Below are positions 1 through 6,575 of a stretch of 10,165 nt of DNA, piece by piece (position 1 is the stretch's first letter; every line of letters starts with the position of its first letter). The position numbers and the translations under genes were made by a program. Under the pieces are notes generated by a model. That model was not told the origin of the DNA. It searched no databases and saw nothing but the letters and a program-made list of their open reading frames with translations. This stretch comes from DATFIX01 sp047617305. GTDB lineage: Archaea > Halobacteriota > Halobacteria > Halobacteriales > Natrialbaceae. The stretch is from assembly GCA_047617305.1 (NCBI GenBank), contig JBLGCL010000099.1:1-10165 (forward strand), in the 5' to 3' direction.

Positions 1-96
1 GGTCTGCCGATCGAAACTCCCGGCCCCGTTACCGGGACGGTCGATCTCACACCCGCAGAACTCCCAGATGGGTAGAGCGTCGTCGGAATCATTCAC
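1..96 (-). CDS. Possible 5' end of a protein gene running off the left edge (partial)
   Basis: The minus strand is open from a GTG at 94-96 to the window edge, giving 32 codons. The peptide has an acidic haloarchaeal look: it starts near NDSDDALPIW and contains a Cys-Gly-Cys (residues 14-16). About 72% of codons end in G or C. The frame stays open upstream of the GTG without a better start. A GGAGGAGG purine run lies about 17 bases upstream, too far for an ideal ribosome binding site, and no clear TATA box sits at the leaderless distance. The alternative is a plus-strand gene entering from the left and ending at TAG 73-75; its last 24 codons have only about 58% GC at third positions, but a small hairpin and a T run follow it. 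I cannot decide firmly and do not recognise a family. Confidence 0.33.
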   Translation of the reverse strand, partial: MNDSDDALPIWEFCGCEIDRPGNGAGSFDRQT

Positions 97-141
97 GAGG
101 ATGATCGAGCCGACCTCCTCCGTTCCCTGGATTCGTGACCT

Positions 142-185
142 GCGGGCGGTAACCCGCGTTTGGAATACTGTTGAACTCCTTTTTT
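142..185 (+). terminator. Hairpin followed by a T6 run (possible plus-strand terminator)
   Basis: GCGGG (142-146) and CCCGC (153-157) form a 5-bp stem with a 6-base loop. A run of six T follows at 180-185. Archaeal termination depends mainly on the T run, so this could end a plus-strand transcript entering from the left. No certain plus-strand gene lies upstream, so the assignment is weak. Confidence 0.2.
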
Positions 186-282
186 GCAGGGGAGTGGTTG
201 TTAGCCACAAAGTGCCGGATCCGTCCGTCTCAACGTCCGTACCTTGCGGTCTAGAACCCTGACCACGACGGAGGAAACCGAG

Positions 283-354
283 TGGACTCGCCGGGATTTG
301 AACCCGGGGCCTCTCCCATGCCAAGGGAGTGATCTACCGCTGATCTACGAGCCC
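283..354 (-). tRNA. tRNA-Ala (anticodon GGC)
   Basis: Read on the minus strand this is a complete 72-base cloverleaf. It has a 7-bp acceptor stem (GGGCTCG with CGAGTCC), a 4-bp D stem (GATC/GATC), an anticodon stem CTCCC/GGGAG around the loop TTGGCAT, a 5-base variable region and a T arm CCGGG-TTCAAAT-CCCGG. The discriminator base is A. The anticodon GGC reads GCC and GCU alanine codons. The third acceptor pair is G:U, the known identity element for alanyl-tRNA synthetase, which independently supports the assignment. There is no intron and the 3' CCA is not encoded. Confidence 0.97.
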
Positions 355-384
355 GCGAGCGCAGCCATACCTACCCGGTGACCC

Positions 385-394
385 TTGATAAAAC
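385..394 (-). promoter_or_regulatory. TATA box for tRNA-Ala
   Basis: On the minus strand the stretch reads GTTTTATCAA. It lies about 31-40 bases upstream of the mature tRNA 5' end, as expected for an archaeal TATA box with a short 5' trailer removed by RNase P. Confidence 0.5.
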
Positions 395-474
395 TCTCGA
401 TACCGCGGGACTGCGTGTCGGTTTCGCACACGCCCAGTGCTTCAGGGGCAGGTCGCCCGTCGAGGGGCCGTCGG

Positions 475-1458
475 TCAGTCGACCAGCGACTCGAGCGACA
501 CGACGAACGTGATCTCGATCAGTCGGCCGCGGCGGTCGACCGAGGTTTCGGTGGTGCCGAAGACGCCCCGGTCCTCGTCCTCGAGGGTCCGGACGTATTG
601 CCTGACGGCCTCGATATCCACGGCGCTCGAATCCGAAAACAGCGTAAGGGATTGGAAATGGAGGGCGTCGGTGCCGAACTCGCCGGCCGAACATGATCCG
701 ATCTGTCCCTCGAACCGCCCGAACTCCGGGTCGGCCTCGTCGGCAGCGACCCGGTCCTTCCGGTCGACGAAGGCGAAATCGCCGTGGCGGGCCGCCGACA
801 GCAGACCGCCGACGGTGTCGTCGGTCTCCGGAACTCGATCCAGCTTCCCCTGGCCGGCGTCGATGAGGCCGGTGATCGCCCGAACGCCTCCGTCGGGTGG
901 CCATAGCCCCCGACGGGTCGTCAGCACGATCGACCCGTCGAACGCGTAGAGTCGGCCCTGGTCGGCGTCGCCGCCTCCTGAGTCCGGCCGATCCGACTCG
1001 GCGAAGACGGCGAACCCGCGGTGTTCGGTCGCCTTCCGGAACCCGTTCGCGCGGAGGGCGTTAGCGGCCCGCCCGCGATCGTGGCCGACCTCAAGCAGTT
1101 CCCAGTCGCCGGGTCTGAAACGGAACGCGACCTCCCTGTAGGTGACGTCGAACGGCCGGAACTGCGTCTCGAACCGGCGGGCGCCCCGACGGAGGAGATC
1201 GCCCGATACCCTGTCGTTGGCCTCGGCCACGGCCGACGGACTGACGCACCTGACGTATCGGGCGGGTGACCGGTCGGCCGTCTCGGTCAACTGGCTCGGG
1301 ACCGCCCACCAGCGTGTCACGACGTCAAGGGCCGACCGTTCGGTCCCGCCGCCGATCAACACGCCGAGACAACCCGAGAGACTCCCGACCCCGACGGTCC
1401 CCATCGTGGCTACCGCGGCCCCGGCCCGGAGGAAGTCCCGACGCGACGAACGGTCCAT
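475..1458 (-). CDS. Tat-exported lipoprotein of unknown function
   Basis: The protein has 327 residues. Its N-terminus is a twin-arginine signal: SRRDFLRAG (residues 5-13), a short hydrophobic stretch, then a lipobox LSGC with Cys30. The folded protein should therefore be exported by Tat, lipidated on Cys30 and held on the outer face of the membrane, as for many haloarchaeal lipoproteins. The mature part is acidic and rich in Arg, Asp and Glu, with no second membrane span and no enzyme motif I recognise. The ATG at 1456-1458 is chosen because the Tat motif starts five residues later and a TATA-like T run sits 25-30 bases upstream, which fits a leaderless mRNA. It is divergent from the rps15 operon. 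The role is unknown; a substrate-binding or surface function would be a guess. Confidence 0.88.
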   Translation of the reverse strand: MDRSSRRDFLRAGAAVATMGTVGVGSLSGCLGVLIGGGTERSALDVVTRWWAVPSQLTETADRSPARYVRCVSPSAVAEANDRVSGDLLRRGARRFETQFRPFDVTYREVAFRFRPGDWELLEVGHDRGRAANALRANGFRKATEHRGFAVFAESDRPDSGGGDADQGRLYAFDGSIVLTTRRGLWPPDGGVRAITGLIDAGQGKLDRVPETDDTVGGLLSAARHGDFAFVDRKDRVAADEADPEFGRFEGQIGSCSAGEFGTDALHFQSLTLFSDSSAVDIEAVRQYVRTLEDEDRGVFGTTETSVDRRGRLIEITFVVSLESLVD

Positions 1459-1480
1459 CGCCCGCCGTTACGGCTCGGGA

Positions 1481-1490
1481 GGCAAAAACC
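1481..1490 (-). promoter_or_regulatory. TATA-like element for the lipoprotein gene
   Basis: The minus strand reads GGTTTTTGCC, centred about 28 bases before the ATG at 1458. That is the spacing expected for a leaderless haloarchaeal transcript. Confidence 0.4.
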
Positions 1491-1558
1491 GCCGGGTACA
1501 GCACCGACGAACCGGCCGGCGACTCCGATCCGCCACCGCCGGGCTCCGGGAAACGATT

Positions 1559-1572
1559 GGAAACCCTTTTGT
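1559..1572 (+). promoter_or_regulatory. Candidate promoter of the rps15 operon
   Basis: GGAAACC followed by CTTTTGT resembles a BRE plus a T-rich TATA element. It would start transcription near 1594 and give a leader of roughly 125 bases. No better TATA box lies at the leaderless distance from the ATG at 1720. Confidence 0.35.
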
Positions 1573-1649
1573 CCGCGACCGAGCGTACGTTCGGTGGGAA
1601 CAGCACAGCCGCAAATCCGACCTGCCGTCGTTTCTGGCGGCTTGGGATT

Positions 1650-1694
1650 GCGGACGTGCACCCGGCAGCGCCAGCTGCCAGGACCCTCGTCTGC
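1650..1694 (+). promoter_or_regulatory. Two-tier stem-loop in the rps15 leader
   Basis: The outer arms GCGGACG (1650-1656) and CGTCTGC (1688-1694) pair over 7 bp with one G-U. The inner arms GGCAGC (1664-1669) and GCTGCC (1674-1679) pair perfectly around a GCCA tetraloop, extended by two more C-G pairs beyond a C/A mismatch. The structure ends 25 bases before the rps15 start. A place for autoregulation by S15 or another factor is plausible, but this is inference; no known motif was identified. Confidence 0.4.
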
Positions 1695-1719
1695 GGCCTC
1701 GCTGTTCCTATCCTCAACC

Positions 1720-2184
1720 ATGGCACGAATGCACACCCGCCGTCGCGGCAAGTCCGACTCGGACAAACCCGTGACGGACGAACCCCCCGAGTGGAGCGAT
1801 GTCGACCCTGAAGACGTCGAAGAGCGCGTCGTCGAGCTGGCCGAACAGGGCCACGACCCGAGCGAGATCGGGCTGAAGCTGCGCGACGAGGGCGTCAAGG
1901 GGACCCCGGTCCCCGACGTCAAGCTGGCGACCGGCAAGAAGGTCACCGAGATTCTCGAGGCGCACGACGCCGACCCCGAGATTCCGGAGGACCTCCGGAA
2001 CCTCATGGAGCGGGCCGTGCGCCTCCGGGAACACATGGACGAGAACCCGCTCGACGCCCAGAACAAGCGCGCCCTGCAGAACACGGAGTCGAAGGTGCGC
2101 CGACTGGTGGACTACTACCGGGGCGACGAACTCGACGAGGACTTCACGTACTCCTACGACGCCGCCAAGGAACTCCTGGAATAA
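1720..2184 (+). CDS. rps15: 30S ribosomal protein S15 (uS15)
   Basis: This is the archaeal form of ribosomal protein uS15, 154 residues, a primary binder of 16S rRNA in the small-subunit platform. The N-terminus MARMHTRRRGKSDSDKP is the typical archaeal/eukaryotic extension (RMHxRRRG). The C-terminal half holds the conserved helical S15 core, including NKRALQNTESKVRRLVDYYR. The ATG at 1720 is preferred over the upstream in-frame codons from 1594 because the family starts with this MARMH motif; the upstream translation is not ribosomal-protein-like. No strong ribosome binding site precedes it. TAA at 2182-2184 is followed six bases later by the DHH gene, so it is the first gene of a four-gene operon. 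Confidence 0.97.
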   Translation: MARMHTRRRGKSDSDKPVTDEPPEWSDVDPEDVEERVVELAEQGHDPSEIGLKLRDEGVKGTPVPDVKLATGKKVTEILEAHDADPEIPEDLRNLMERAVRLREHMDENPLDAQNKRALQNTESKVRRLVDYYRGDELDEDFTYSYDAAKELLE

Positions 2185-2190
2185 CTATCG

Positions 2191-3333
2191 ATGTCCACGA
2201 CGGGTCGAACCGAATCGGTCGCAACCGCGGTCGGCGACGTCGCCGCGGCCCTCTCGGAAGCCCGCTTCGTGCGGGTGGTCGCGAGCGCCGATGGCGACGC
2301 GCTCGCCGCGGGCGGCGTCCTCGCGGCCGCGCTCGACGATCACGACGTGCCCTTCCAGGTGCGGACCGTCGCGATGCCGGACGACCGCGCCTGGCGGACC
2401 GACGGGCCCGACGAGTGCGTCGTCGCCCTGGGGCTGGAGAACGGGGACGCCGACGCCGTCGTCGACCCCCCGGAGACCCCGACCACCGTTGCAGCCTGGC
2501 AGATTGCCCGGGAGATCGGTGGCGAACCGGAACCGACGCTGGCGCTCGCGGGAGCGGTCGCGGCCGGCGTCACGCCCGGCGCCGACGGGACCGCGCCCCT
2601 TCTCGAGGCAGCGGACCTCGAACGGCGCCCCGGCATCGCCGTCCCGACCGCGGACCTCGCCGACGGGCTCGCCCACTCGACGCTCGTCCACGCGGCGTTC
2701 TCGGGCGACGAGAGCGCGGCCGGCGCCGCGCTGGCCGACCTTTCGCTCCCGTCCGAACTCGACGCGTCAGCCCGGCGACGGGTCGCGTCGCTCGTCGCGG
2801 TCGAGGCGACCGAGGGCGCACCGGCCCGGGCCGCGACGGCCGTCGAGCGGTTCCTGCACCCGTCCGCGACGCCCGCCGGCCCCTTCGAGACGCTCGGCGG
2901 CTACGTCGACGTGCTCGACGCGCTGGCGGCGACCGCGCCGGGGATCGGCGTGGCGCTGGCGCTGGGCAACGAGGTGCGCGGGGCGGCACTCGACGAGTGG
3001 CGCGACCACGCCCGCCGGGTCCACGACGGCCTCCGATCGGCGCACACCGGCCGGTACGACGGCGTTTTCGTCGCCCGCCACGACGACTGGTCGACCGCGA
3101 CGGCCGCTCGCCTGCTCCGGGACTACCGGTCACCGGAGCCGGTCGCGCTGGCCGTCGGGGACGGCGAGGCGACGCTCGCAGGCCCCGGGGACCGGGAACT
3201 CGGCCCCGTCGCGAGGGCCGCCGCAGAGGCGGTCGACGGCCGCGCGGGCGGTGCCGGTCGCCGCGCACGGATCGCGTTCGACCCGGAGACGGACGTCACG
3301 GACCTCGTCACGGCGATAAGGGAGGCACTATGA
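2191..3333 (+). CDS. recJ2: DHH-family RecJ-like protein with degenerate active site (RecJ2 type)
   Basis: The 380-residue product matches the DHH/RecJ-like protein that haloarchaea encode between rps15 and the KEOPS gene pcc1. In the family an N-terminal DHH domain cuts phosphodiester bonds using metal-bound Asp and His residues, and a C-terminal DHHA1 domain binds nucleic acid through a GGGH-type loop. Here all these landmarks are altered. The first motif, normally HxDADG, reads VASADGD (residues 30-36), so the first Asp is Ser. The DHH triplet is replaced by Asp92-Pro-Pro in AVVDPPETP. The C-terminal loop reads AGGAGRR (352-358), without the His. A structural, Cdc45-like role is therefore more likely than nuclease activity. 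The gene starts 6 bases after rps15, and its TGA overlaps the pcc1 ATG. The family and context call is firm; the inactive state is inferred. Confidence 0.85.
   Translation: MSTTGRTESVATAVGDVAAALSEARFVRVVASADGDALAAGGVLAAALDDHDVPFQVRTVAMPDDRAWRTDGPDECVVALGLENGDADAVVDPPETPTTVAAWQIAREIGGEPEPTLALAGAVAAGVTPGADGTAPLLEAADLERRPGIAVPTADLADGLAHSTLVHAAFSGDESAAGAALADLSLPSELDASARRRVASLVAVEATEGAPARAATAVERFLHPSATPAGPFETLGGYVDVLDALAATAPGIGVALALGNEVRGAALDEWRDHARRVHDGLRSAHTGRYDGVFVARHDDWSTATAARLLRDYRSPEPVALAVGDGEATLAGPGDRELGPVARAAAEAVDGRAGGAGRRARIAFDPETDVTDLVTAIREAL
3320..3325 (+). promoter_or_regulatory. Ribosome binding site of pcc1
   Basis: GGGAGG lies 4 bases before the ATG at 3330, inside the end of the DHH gene. 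It fixes the pcc1 start and argues against the long upstream extension of the same frame. Confidence 0.6.
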
Positions 3334-3611
3334 CCCGAGGGAGCGAGACCGACGCGACGGCCCGCCGAGTTACCGTCCGAACGACCCACGATCGCCCGGC
3401 CACCATCGCGAACGCGGTCGCGCCGGACAACACCGATGAGATGGAGACGCGGGTCGAGGACGACGCGGTCGTCACGACGATCGAACGCGAGACGACCGGC
3501 GGCCTCGGGTCCACGGCCGACGACTACGTGGTCAACGTCGACGTCGCTTCACGAGTGGCACAGCTGATAACCGATTCCGACACCAACACAGACACCACTA
3601 CCGACCTATGA
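3330..3611 (+). CDS. pcc1: KEOPS complex subunit Pcc1
   Basis: This 93-residue protein fits the Pcc1 family, the small dimerising subunit of the KEOPS complex (Kae1, Bud32, Cgi121, Pcc1). KEOPS transfers threonylcarbamoyl to A37 of ANN-decoding tRNAs to make t6A. The visible Pcc1 pattern is ATIANAVAPDN (residues about 25-35), an acidic beta segment, then GLGSTADDYVVNVDVASRV (about 59-77), the GSLRATxDDY-like signature of the family. The Thr/Asp-rich C-terminus is a short low-complexity tail. The ATG overlaps the TGA of the DHH gene (ATGA), and its own TGA overlaps the rps3ae ATG, so translation is probably coupled on both sides. Although the frame is open far upstream, that part is an Arg-rich shadow of the DHH gene. 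Confidence 0.9.
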   Translation: MTRGSETDATARRVTVRTTHDRPATIANAVAPDNTDEMETRVEDDAVVTTIERETTGGLGSTADDYVVNVDVASRVAQLITDSDTNTDTTTDL

Positions 3612-4234
3612 GCGAACGAAGCGTTTCCAGAGCGAAACAGGAGAAGCGGTGGTACACCGTGCTCGCCCCGGAGCAGTTCGACCGGGCCGAACTCGGCGAG
3701 ACCCCCGCCGACGAACCGGAGAAGGTACTGGATCGAACGATCGAAACGACCCTGGGTGACCTCCAGCGGGACGCCTCGGAGAACAACACCAAGCTGACGT
3801 TCAAGGTGCAGGACGTGGGTAGCGACACGGCCTACACGGAGTTCATCAAGCACGAACTCAGCCGCGACTACCTGCGGAGCCTGGTGCGCCGCGGCGCCTC
3901 GAAGATCGAGGCCTATGTGACGGTCCTGACGGCGGACGACTACCGGATGCAGGTCCAGCCGGTGGCGTTCACGACGAAGAAGGCCGACCACAGCCAGGAG
4001 CGCGCCATCCGCCGGACGATGATCGACCTCGTCGAGGAGTCCGCGCGCGACCGGACCTTCGAGGAGTACGTCGACAGCATCGTCCAGGGCCGGCTCTCCT
4101 CGGCCATCTACAACGAGGCCAAGACGATCTACCCGCTGCGCCGCGTCGAGATCCAGAAGGCGACGATGGAGGCCCACCCCGAGGAGGTCGCCGCCGAGGA
4201 GGAGGCCGCCGTCGAAGTCGAAGACGAGGGCTGA
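3608..4234 (+). CDS. rps3ae: 30S ribosomal protein S3Ae (eS1)
   Basis: The 208-residue product is the archaeal/eukaryotic small-subunit protein eS1 (S3Ae), on the platform near the mRNA exit site. Recognisable family segments are KRWYTVLAPEQFD (residues about 13-26), an internal DLQRDASENNTKLTFKVQDV stretch, and the C-terminal IYNEAKTIYPLRRVEIQKAT. The tail after that (EEVAAEEEAAVEVEDEG) is very acidic, as is usual in haloarchaea. Its ATG at 3608 overlaps the stop of pcc1 by an ATGA junction and no separate ribosome binding site is visible, so it probably depends on coupled translation. It is the last gene of the rps15-recJ2-pcc1-rps3ae operon. Confidence 0.97.
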   Translation: MSERSVSRAKQEKRWYTVLAPEQFDRAELGETPADEPEKVLDRTIETTLGDLQRDASENNTKLTFKVQDVGSDTAYTEFIKHELSRDYLRSLVRRGASKIEAYVTVLTADDYRMQVQPVAFTTKKADHSQERAIRRTMIDLVEESARDRTFEEYVDSIVQGRLSSAIYNEAKTIYPLRRVEIQKATMEAHPEEVAAEEEAAVEVEDEG

Positions 4235-4309
4235 ATTCGGCGTTTTCGAGGGATTTCGAGCGGTCTCGAGCGTTCTCCCGCCCGCAGCCCCGGAAGCCTC
4301 GCGGCCGAG

Positions 4310-4317
4310 TATAAAAG
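4310..4317 (+). promoter_or_regulatory. TATA box for the phosphatidyltransferase gene
   Basis: TATAAAAG is an excellent archaeal TATA element. It predicts a transcript start near 4337, about ten bases before the ATG at 4348. This also argues against the upstream in-frame GTG at 4324, which would lie before the transcript. Confidence 0.7.
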
Positions 4318-4347
4318 CGTAAGGTGCGGGTGCGCGACCGGGGCCAT

Positions 4348-5091
4348 ATGAAGCCGCGGTTCGTCGGGCGGCTCGGTCCCGCCGACGCGATCACGCTGGC
4401 GAACGCCGGGATCGGGTTCCTAGCGGTCGTGGTCGCGTTTTCGGACGTCGAGCTCGCGGCACGGCTGGTGCTTCTCGCCGCGATCGCCGACGGCCTGGAC
4501 GGCGTCGTGGCGCGGGCGGCCGGCGGGTCCCCGGCCGGGGAGTACCTCGACTCGCTCGCGGACGTCGCCTCCTTCGCGGTCGCCCCGGCGACGATCGTGT
4601 TCGTCGTCGCCCGGAAGGGCTGGCCGTTGTCGGTGACGGCCCCGACGCCGCGGACGGCGCTCGCGCTCGGTGGGTGTGCGCTGTTCGTGGCCATGGCCGT
4701 CACCCGCCTGGGCCTGTACACCGCTTTCGACGCCGCCGACGAGTACACGGAGGGCGTGCAGACCACGCTCGCGGCGACGATCCTCATGTCGGCGGTCCTG
4801 GCCGGCGTCACGGCCCCGGCCCTTCTGGTCGGGGCGATCTGGGCGTTCGTCTATCTGATGGTGTCGACGATCCGGTACCCGGACCTGCTGGCCCGGGACG
4901 CCTTCCTCATGGGGGTCGTTCACGCCCTGGCGGTCGCGTTTCCCTACGTCCTCGACCGGACCTTCCCGTACGCCCTTCTCACGCTGGGCGTCGCGTACCT
5001 GCTGTTGGGCCCGTGGCTCTACTGGCGGGGCGAGTGGCTCCTCCTGCGGTTGTTCGGTTCCGGCGACGATGGGGGAAAGGAAAACGCTTAG
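4348..5091 (+). CDS. pssA: CDP-alcohol phosphatidyltransferase, probable archaetidylserine synthase
   Basis: This is a 247-residue multi-spanning membrane protein of the CDP-alcohol phosphatidyltransferase family. The catalytic signature is complete: AIADGLDGVVARAAGG then GEYLDSLAD (residues 45-72), with the four conserved aspartates at 48, 51, 68 and 72. The enzyme should exchange the CMP of a CDP-archaeol for an alcohol. The PssA-like length, early placement of the motif and the start KPRFVGRLGPADAITLANA suggest L-serine, making archaetidylserine. In haloarchaea a PssA of this type is also known to be needed for archaeosortase (ArtA) processing and lipid attachment of surface proteins. About six hydrophobic segments follow, ending in a short charged tail. 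It has its own TATA box, 113 bases after rps3ae. Substrate choice is inferred from family resemblance. Confidence 0.85.
   Translation: MKPRFVGRLGPADAITLANAGIGFLAVVVAFSDVELAARLVLLAAIADGLDGVVARAAGGSPAGEYLDSLADVASFAVAPATIVFVVARKGWPLSVTAPTPRTALALGGCALFVAMAVTRLGLYTAFDAADEYTEGVQTTLAATILMSAVLAGVTAPALLVGAIWAFVYLMVSTIRYPDLLARDAFLMGVVHALAVAFPYVLDRTFPYALLTLGVAYLLLGPWLYWRGEWLLLRLFGSGDDGGKENA
5082..5091 (+). promoter_or_regulatory. TATA-like element upstream of the HEAT gene
   Basis: AAACGCTTAG overlaps the stop of the preceding gene and lies about 28-30 bases before the ATG at 5117. It could drive a leaderless transcript starting at that ATG. The match to a TATA box is weak. Confidence 0.25.
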
Positions 5092-5116
5092 GACGGACGG
5101 GATGCAGGTTGGCTAC

Positions 5117-5176
5117 ATGAAAGTCCCGACACCGTCGGCCGACGCGATCCGAGCGACCGGGGTGATCGACCCGTGA
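5117..5176 (+). CDS. Possible 19-residue leader ORF upstream of the HEAT gene
   Basis: An ATG at 5117 (or the in-frame ATG at 5102) opens a short frame giving MKVPTPSADAIRATGVIDP. It ends at TGA 5174-5176, overlapping the GTG of the next gene in a GTGA junction. A TATA-like element sits at leaderless distance upstream. The next gene's ribosome binding site lies inside this ORF. It may be a leader peptide used for translational coupling, or a chance frame; its sequence matches nothing I know. Confidence 0.25.
   Translation: MKVPTPSADAIRATGVIDP
5161..5167 (+). promoter_or_regulatory. Ribosome binding site fixing the GTG start at 5173
   Basis: GGTGATC is a perfect 7-base complement to the conserved 3' tail of haloarchaeal 16S rRNA (GATCACC). 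It lies 5 bases before the GTG. It is the main reason to accept that GTG as the start. Confidence 0.65.
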
Positions 5177-6528
5177 GCGACGACGAGTCCGAGCCGAACG
5201 GGGACGAGTCGGCCGACGAACCGCAATCAGAGGAGGGGGCGGGCGAGGAACAGCCCGAAGAGACGGCCCCGGACGAGCCGGGCGACGACGGGGATCCGAC
5301 GGTCGGTTCCCTCCGCGATCGACTCGAGGAGCTCGAGTCGCGCCTCGACGACGCCGAGACCGAGTCCGACCTCGACGAGGTCGAGGCCGGGATCGAGGAC
5401 CTCGAGGCGGACGTCGAGGCGGCGGACCTCCCCGAACCGGAGGACGAGGACGAGACGCCGCCGGCCGAGGAACTCGAGTCGGCGGCGGACGACCTCCGCG
5501 ACGCGCTCGAGGACCAGCGCGGCCCGTACGCCGAGGACGTCGCCGACGCCGTCGACGACGAGCGGTCCACGATCGCGGACACCGAGTGGGCGCCGGAAGG
5601 CGCCGACGCGCTCGAGGACGCCGTCGCCGAGTTCCTGTCGGCCGTCGAGGGGACGATCGACGTCGACCTCCCGGCGCCGTCGGCCGACTACGGGACCGAC
5701 CAGGACGACCCGTCCGTCGACGGTGCGGACCTCGACGGCCTGACCGAGCCCCTGGACGACGCAGGCGACGCGGTCACCGAGGCCGGCCTCGATCCGGACG
5801 ACGACGCGGAGACGATCGCCTCGCTCCTCGAGGCGACCGACGACCTGTCAGACGGGATCTGGGACGCGTCGGAGTGGACCGACCTCGAGGTGCGGGAGCG
5901 CCTCGATCGGTACGGGTTCTACGACGTGCTCGACCACCGCAAGGACTTCCCGCCCGAGTGGCACGCGATCAAGGTGTTCGAGAAGGAGGACCGCCCGGAC
6001 AAGATCCTGATCGCCCTGGAGCTGATGGGGTCGGACTTCATGGAGGAACACTGCATCGAGGCCCTGAAGCGGATGGGACCCGAGGAGGCGCTCGACCCGA
6101 TGCTCCAGCGTGCGGGGCGGCGCGACCTCGGGGCGATCGAGGTCCTCGGCAAGATCGGGAGCGAGGAGGCCGTGGACACGCTCGTCGATTACGTCGACAG
6201 CGACAACCGGCAACTACAGCAGGTCTCGCTCCGGGCACTGGGCGAGATCGGGAGCGAGGAGGCCGTCCAGTCCATCGCGAACCAGCTGGTCGCCGAGTCC
6301 GAAACCGTCCGGAGCAACGCCGCCCGCACCCTCGGGTTGATCGGGGACACGCGGGCCATTGAGCCGCTCGCCGACCTGCTCGGCGACGCCGACGAACCGG
6401 ACAACGTCCGGGCGAGCGCCGCCTGGGCGCTCCGCCAGATCGGCACCGAACGGGCGCTGGACCACCTCGAGGAGTACGCCGACGACGACGCCGCCCTCAT
6501 CAGCGCCGAGGCGGAGAAGGTCGTCTGA
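5173..6528 (+). CDS. Acidic coiled-coil and HEAT-repeat protein
   Basis: The product has 451 residues. Residues 1-43 are almost entirely Asp, Glu, Pro and Gly. Residues about 44-86 (from VGSLRDRLEELESRL) look like a charged coiled coil, and a long acidic, helical region follows to about 230. From about 275 to 447 there are HEAT/PBS-lyase-type repeats of about 31 residues, seen in lines such as AIEVLGKIGSEEAVDTLVDY, ALGEIGSEEAVQSIANQL and TLGLIGDTRAIEPLADLLGD. Such solenoids bind proteins; there is no catalytic motif, signal peptide or membrane span, so a cytosolic scaffold is likely. The start is GTG with a strong ribosome binding site. It lies 81 bases after the phosphatidyltransferase stop and may share its transcript. 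Partner and function are unknown. Confidence 0.88.
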   Translation: MSDDESEPNGDESADEPQSEEGAGEEQPEETAPDEPGDDGDPTVGSLRDRLEELESRLDDAETESDLDEVEAGIEDLEADVEAADLPEPEDEDETPPAEELESAADDLRDALEDQRGPYAEDVADAVDDERSTIADTEWAPEGADALEDAVAEFLSAVEGTIDVDLPAPSADYGTDQDDPSVDGADLDGLTEPLDDAGDAVTEAGLDPDDDAETIASLLEATDDLSDGIWDASEWTDLEVRERLDRYGFYDVLDHRKDFPPEWHAIKVFEKEDRPDKILIALELMGSDFMEEHCIEALKRMGPEEALDPMLQRAGRRDLGAIEVLGKIGSEEAVDTLVDYVDSDNRQLQQVSLRALGEIGSEEAVQSIANQLVAESETVRSNAARTLGLIGDTRAIEPLADLLGDADEPDNVRASAAWALRQIGTERALDHLEEYADDDAALISAEAEKVV

Positions 6529-6552
6529 ACGGTCGGACCGGTCGCCTTCCGG

Positions 6553-6575
6553 GGGCCGCTCTCTTTCGACGGCCC
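6553..6575. terminator. Inverted repeat between convergent genes
   Basis: GGGCCG (6553-6558) and CGGCCC (6570-6575) flank an 11-base pyrimidine-rich loop that includes CTCTCTTT. It sits between the stops of the HEAT gene (6528) and the convergent CoA-binding gene (6645). It may serve as a terminator for one or both, but it lacks a good T run. Confidence 0.25.

Noticed and set aside
68..262. 64-residue plus-strand frame near the left edge
   Set aside because: Ser- and Arg-rich, non-acidic product without family resemblance; likely a shadow or chance frame in mostly intergenic DNA.
1594..1719. In-frame extension of rps15 by 42 residues
   Set aside because: The extra residues do not resemble S15; the conserved archaeal N-terminus starts at 1720, and the DNA forms a hairpin more suited to a leader.
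2415..3329. Long open frame in phase with pcc1, extending it by about 305 residues
   Set aside because: The extension is extremely rich in Arg and Gly, lies inside the DHH gene in another frame, and pcc1 has its own ribosome binding site and family-typical start at 3330.
4235..4300. Repeated TCGAG blocks after rps3ae as a regulatory repeat
   Set aside because: Only short, irregular matches in a GC-rich spacer; expected by chance, perhaps part of a weak terminator.
4324..4347. GTG start eight codons upstream for the phosphatidyltransferase
   Set aside because: The TATA box at 4310-4317 predicts a transcript beginning downstream of this GTG.
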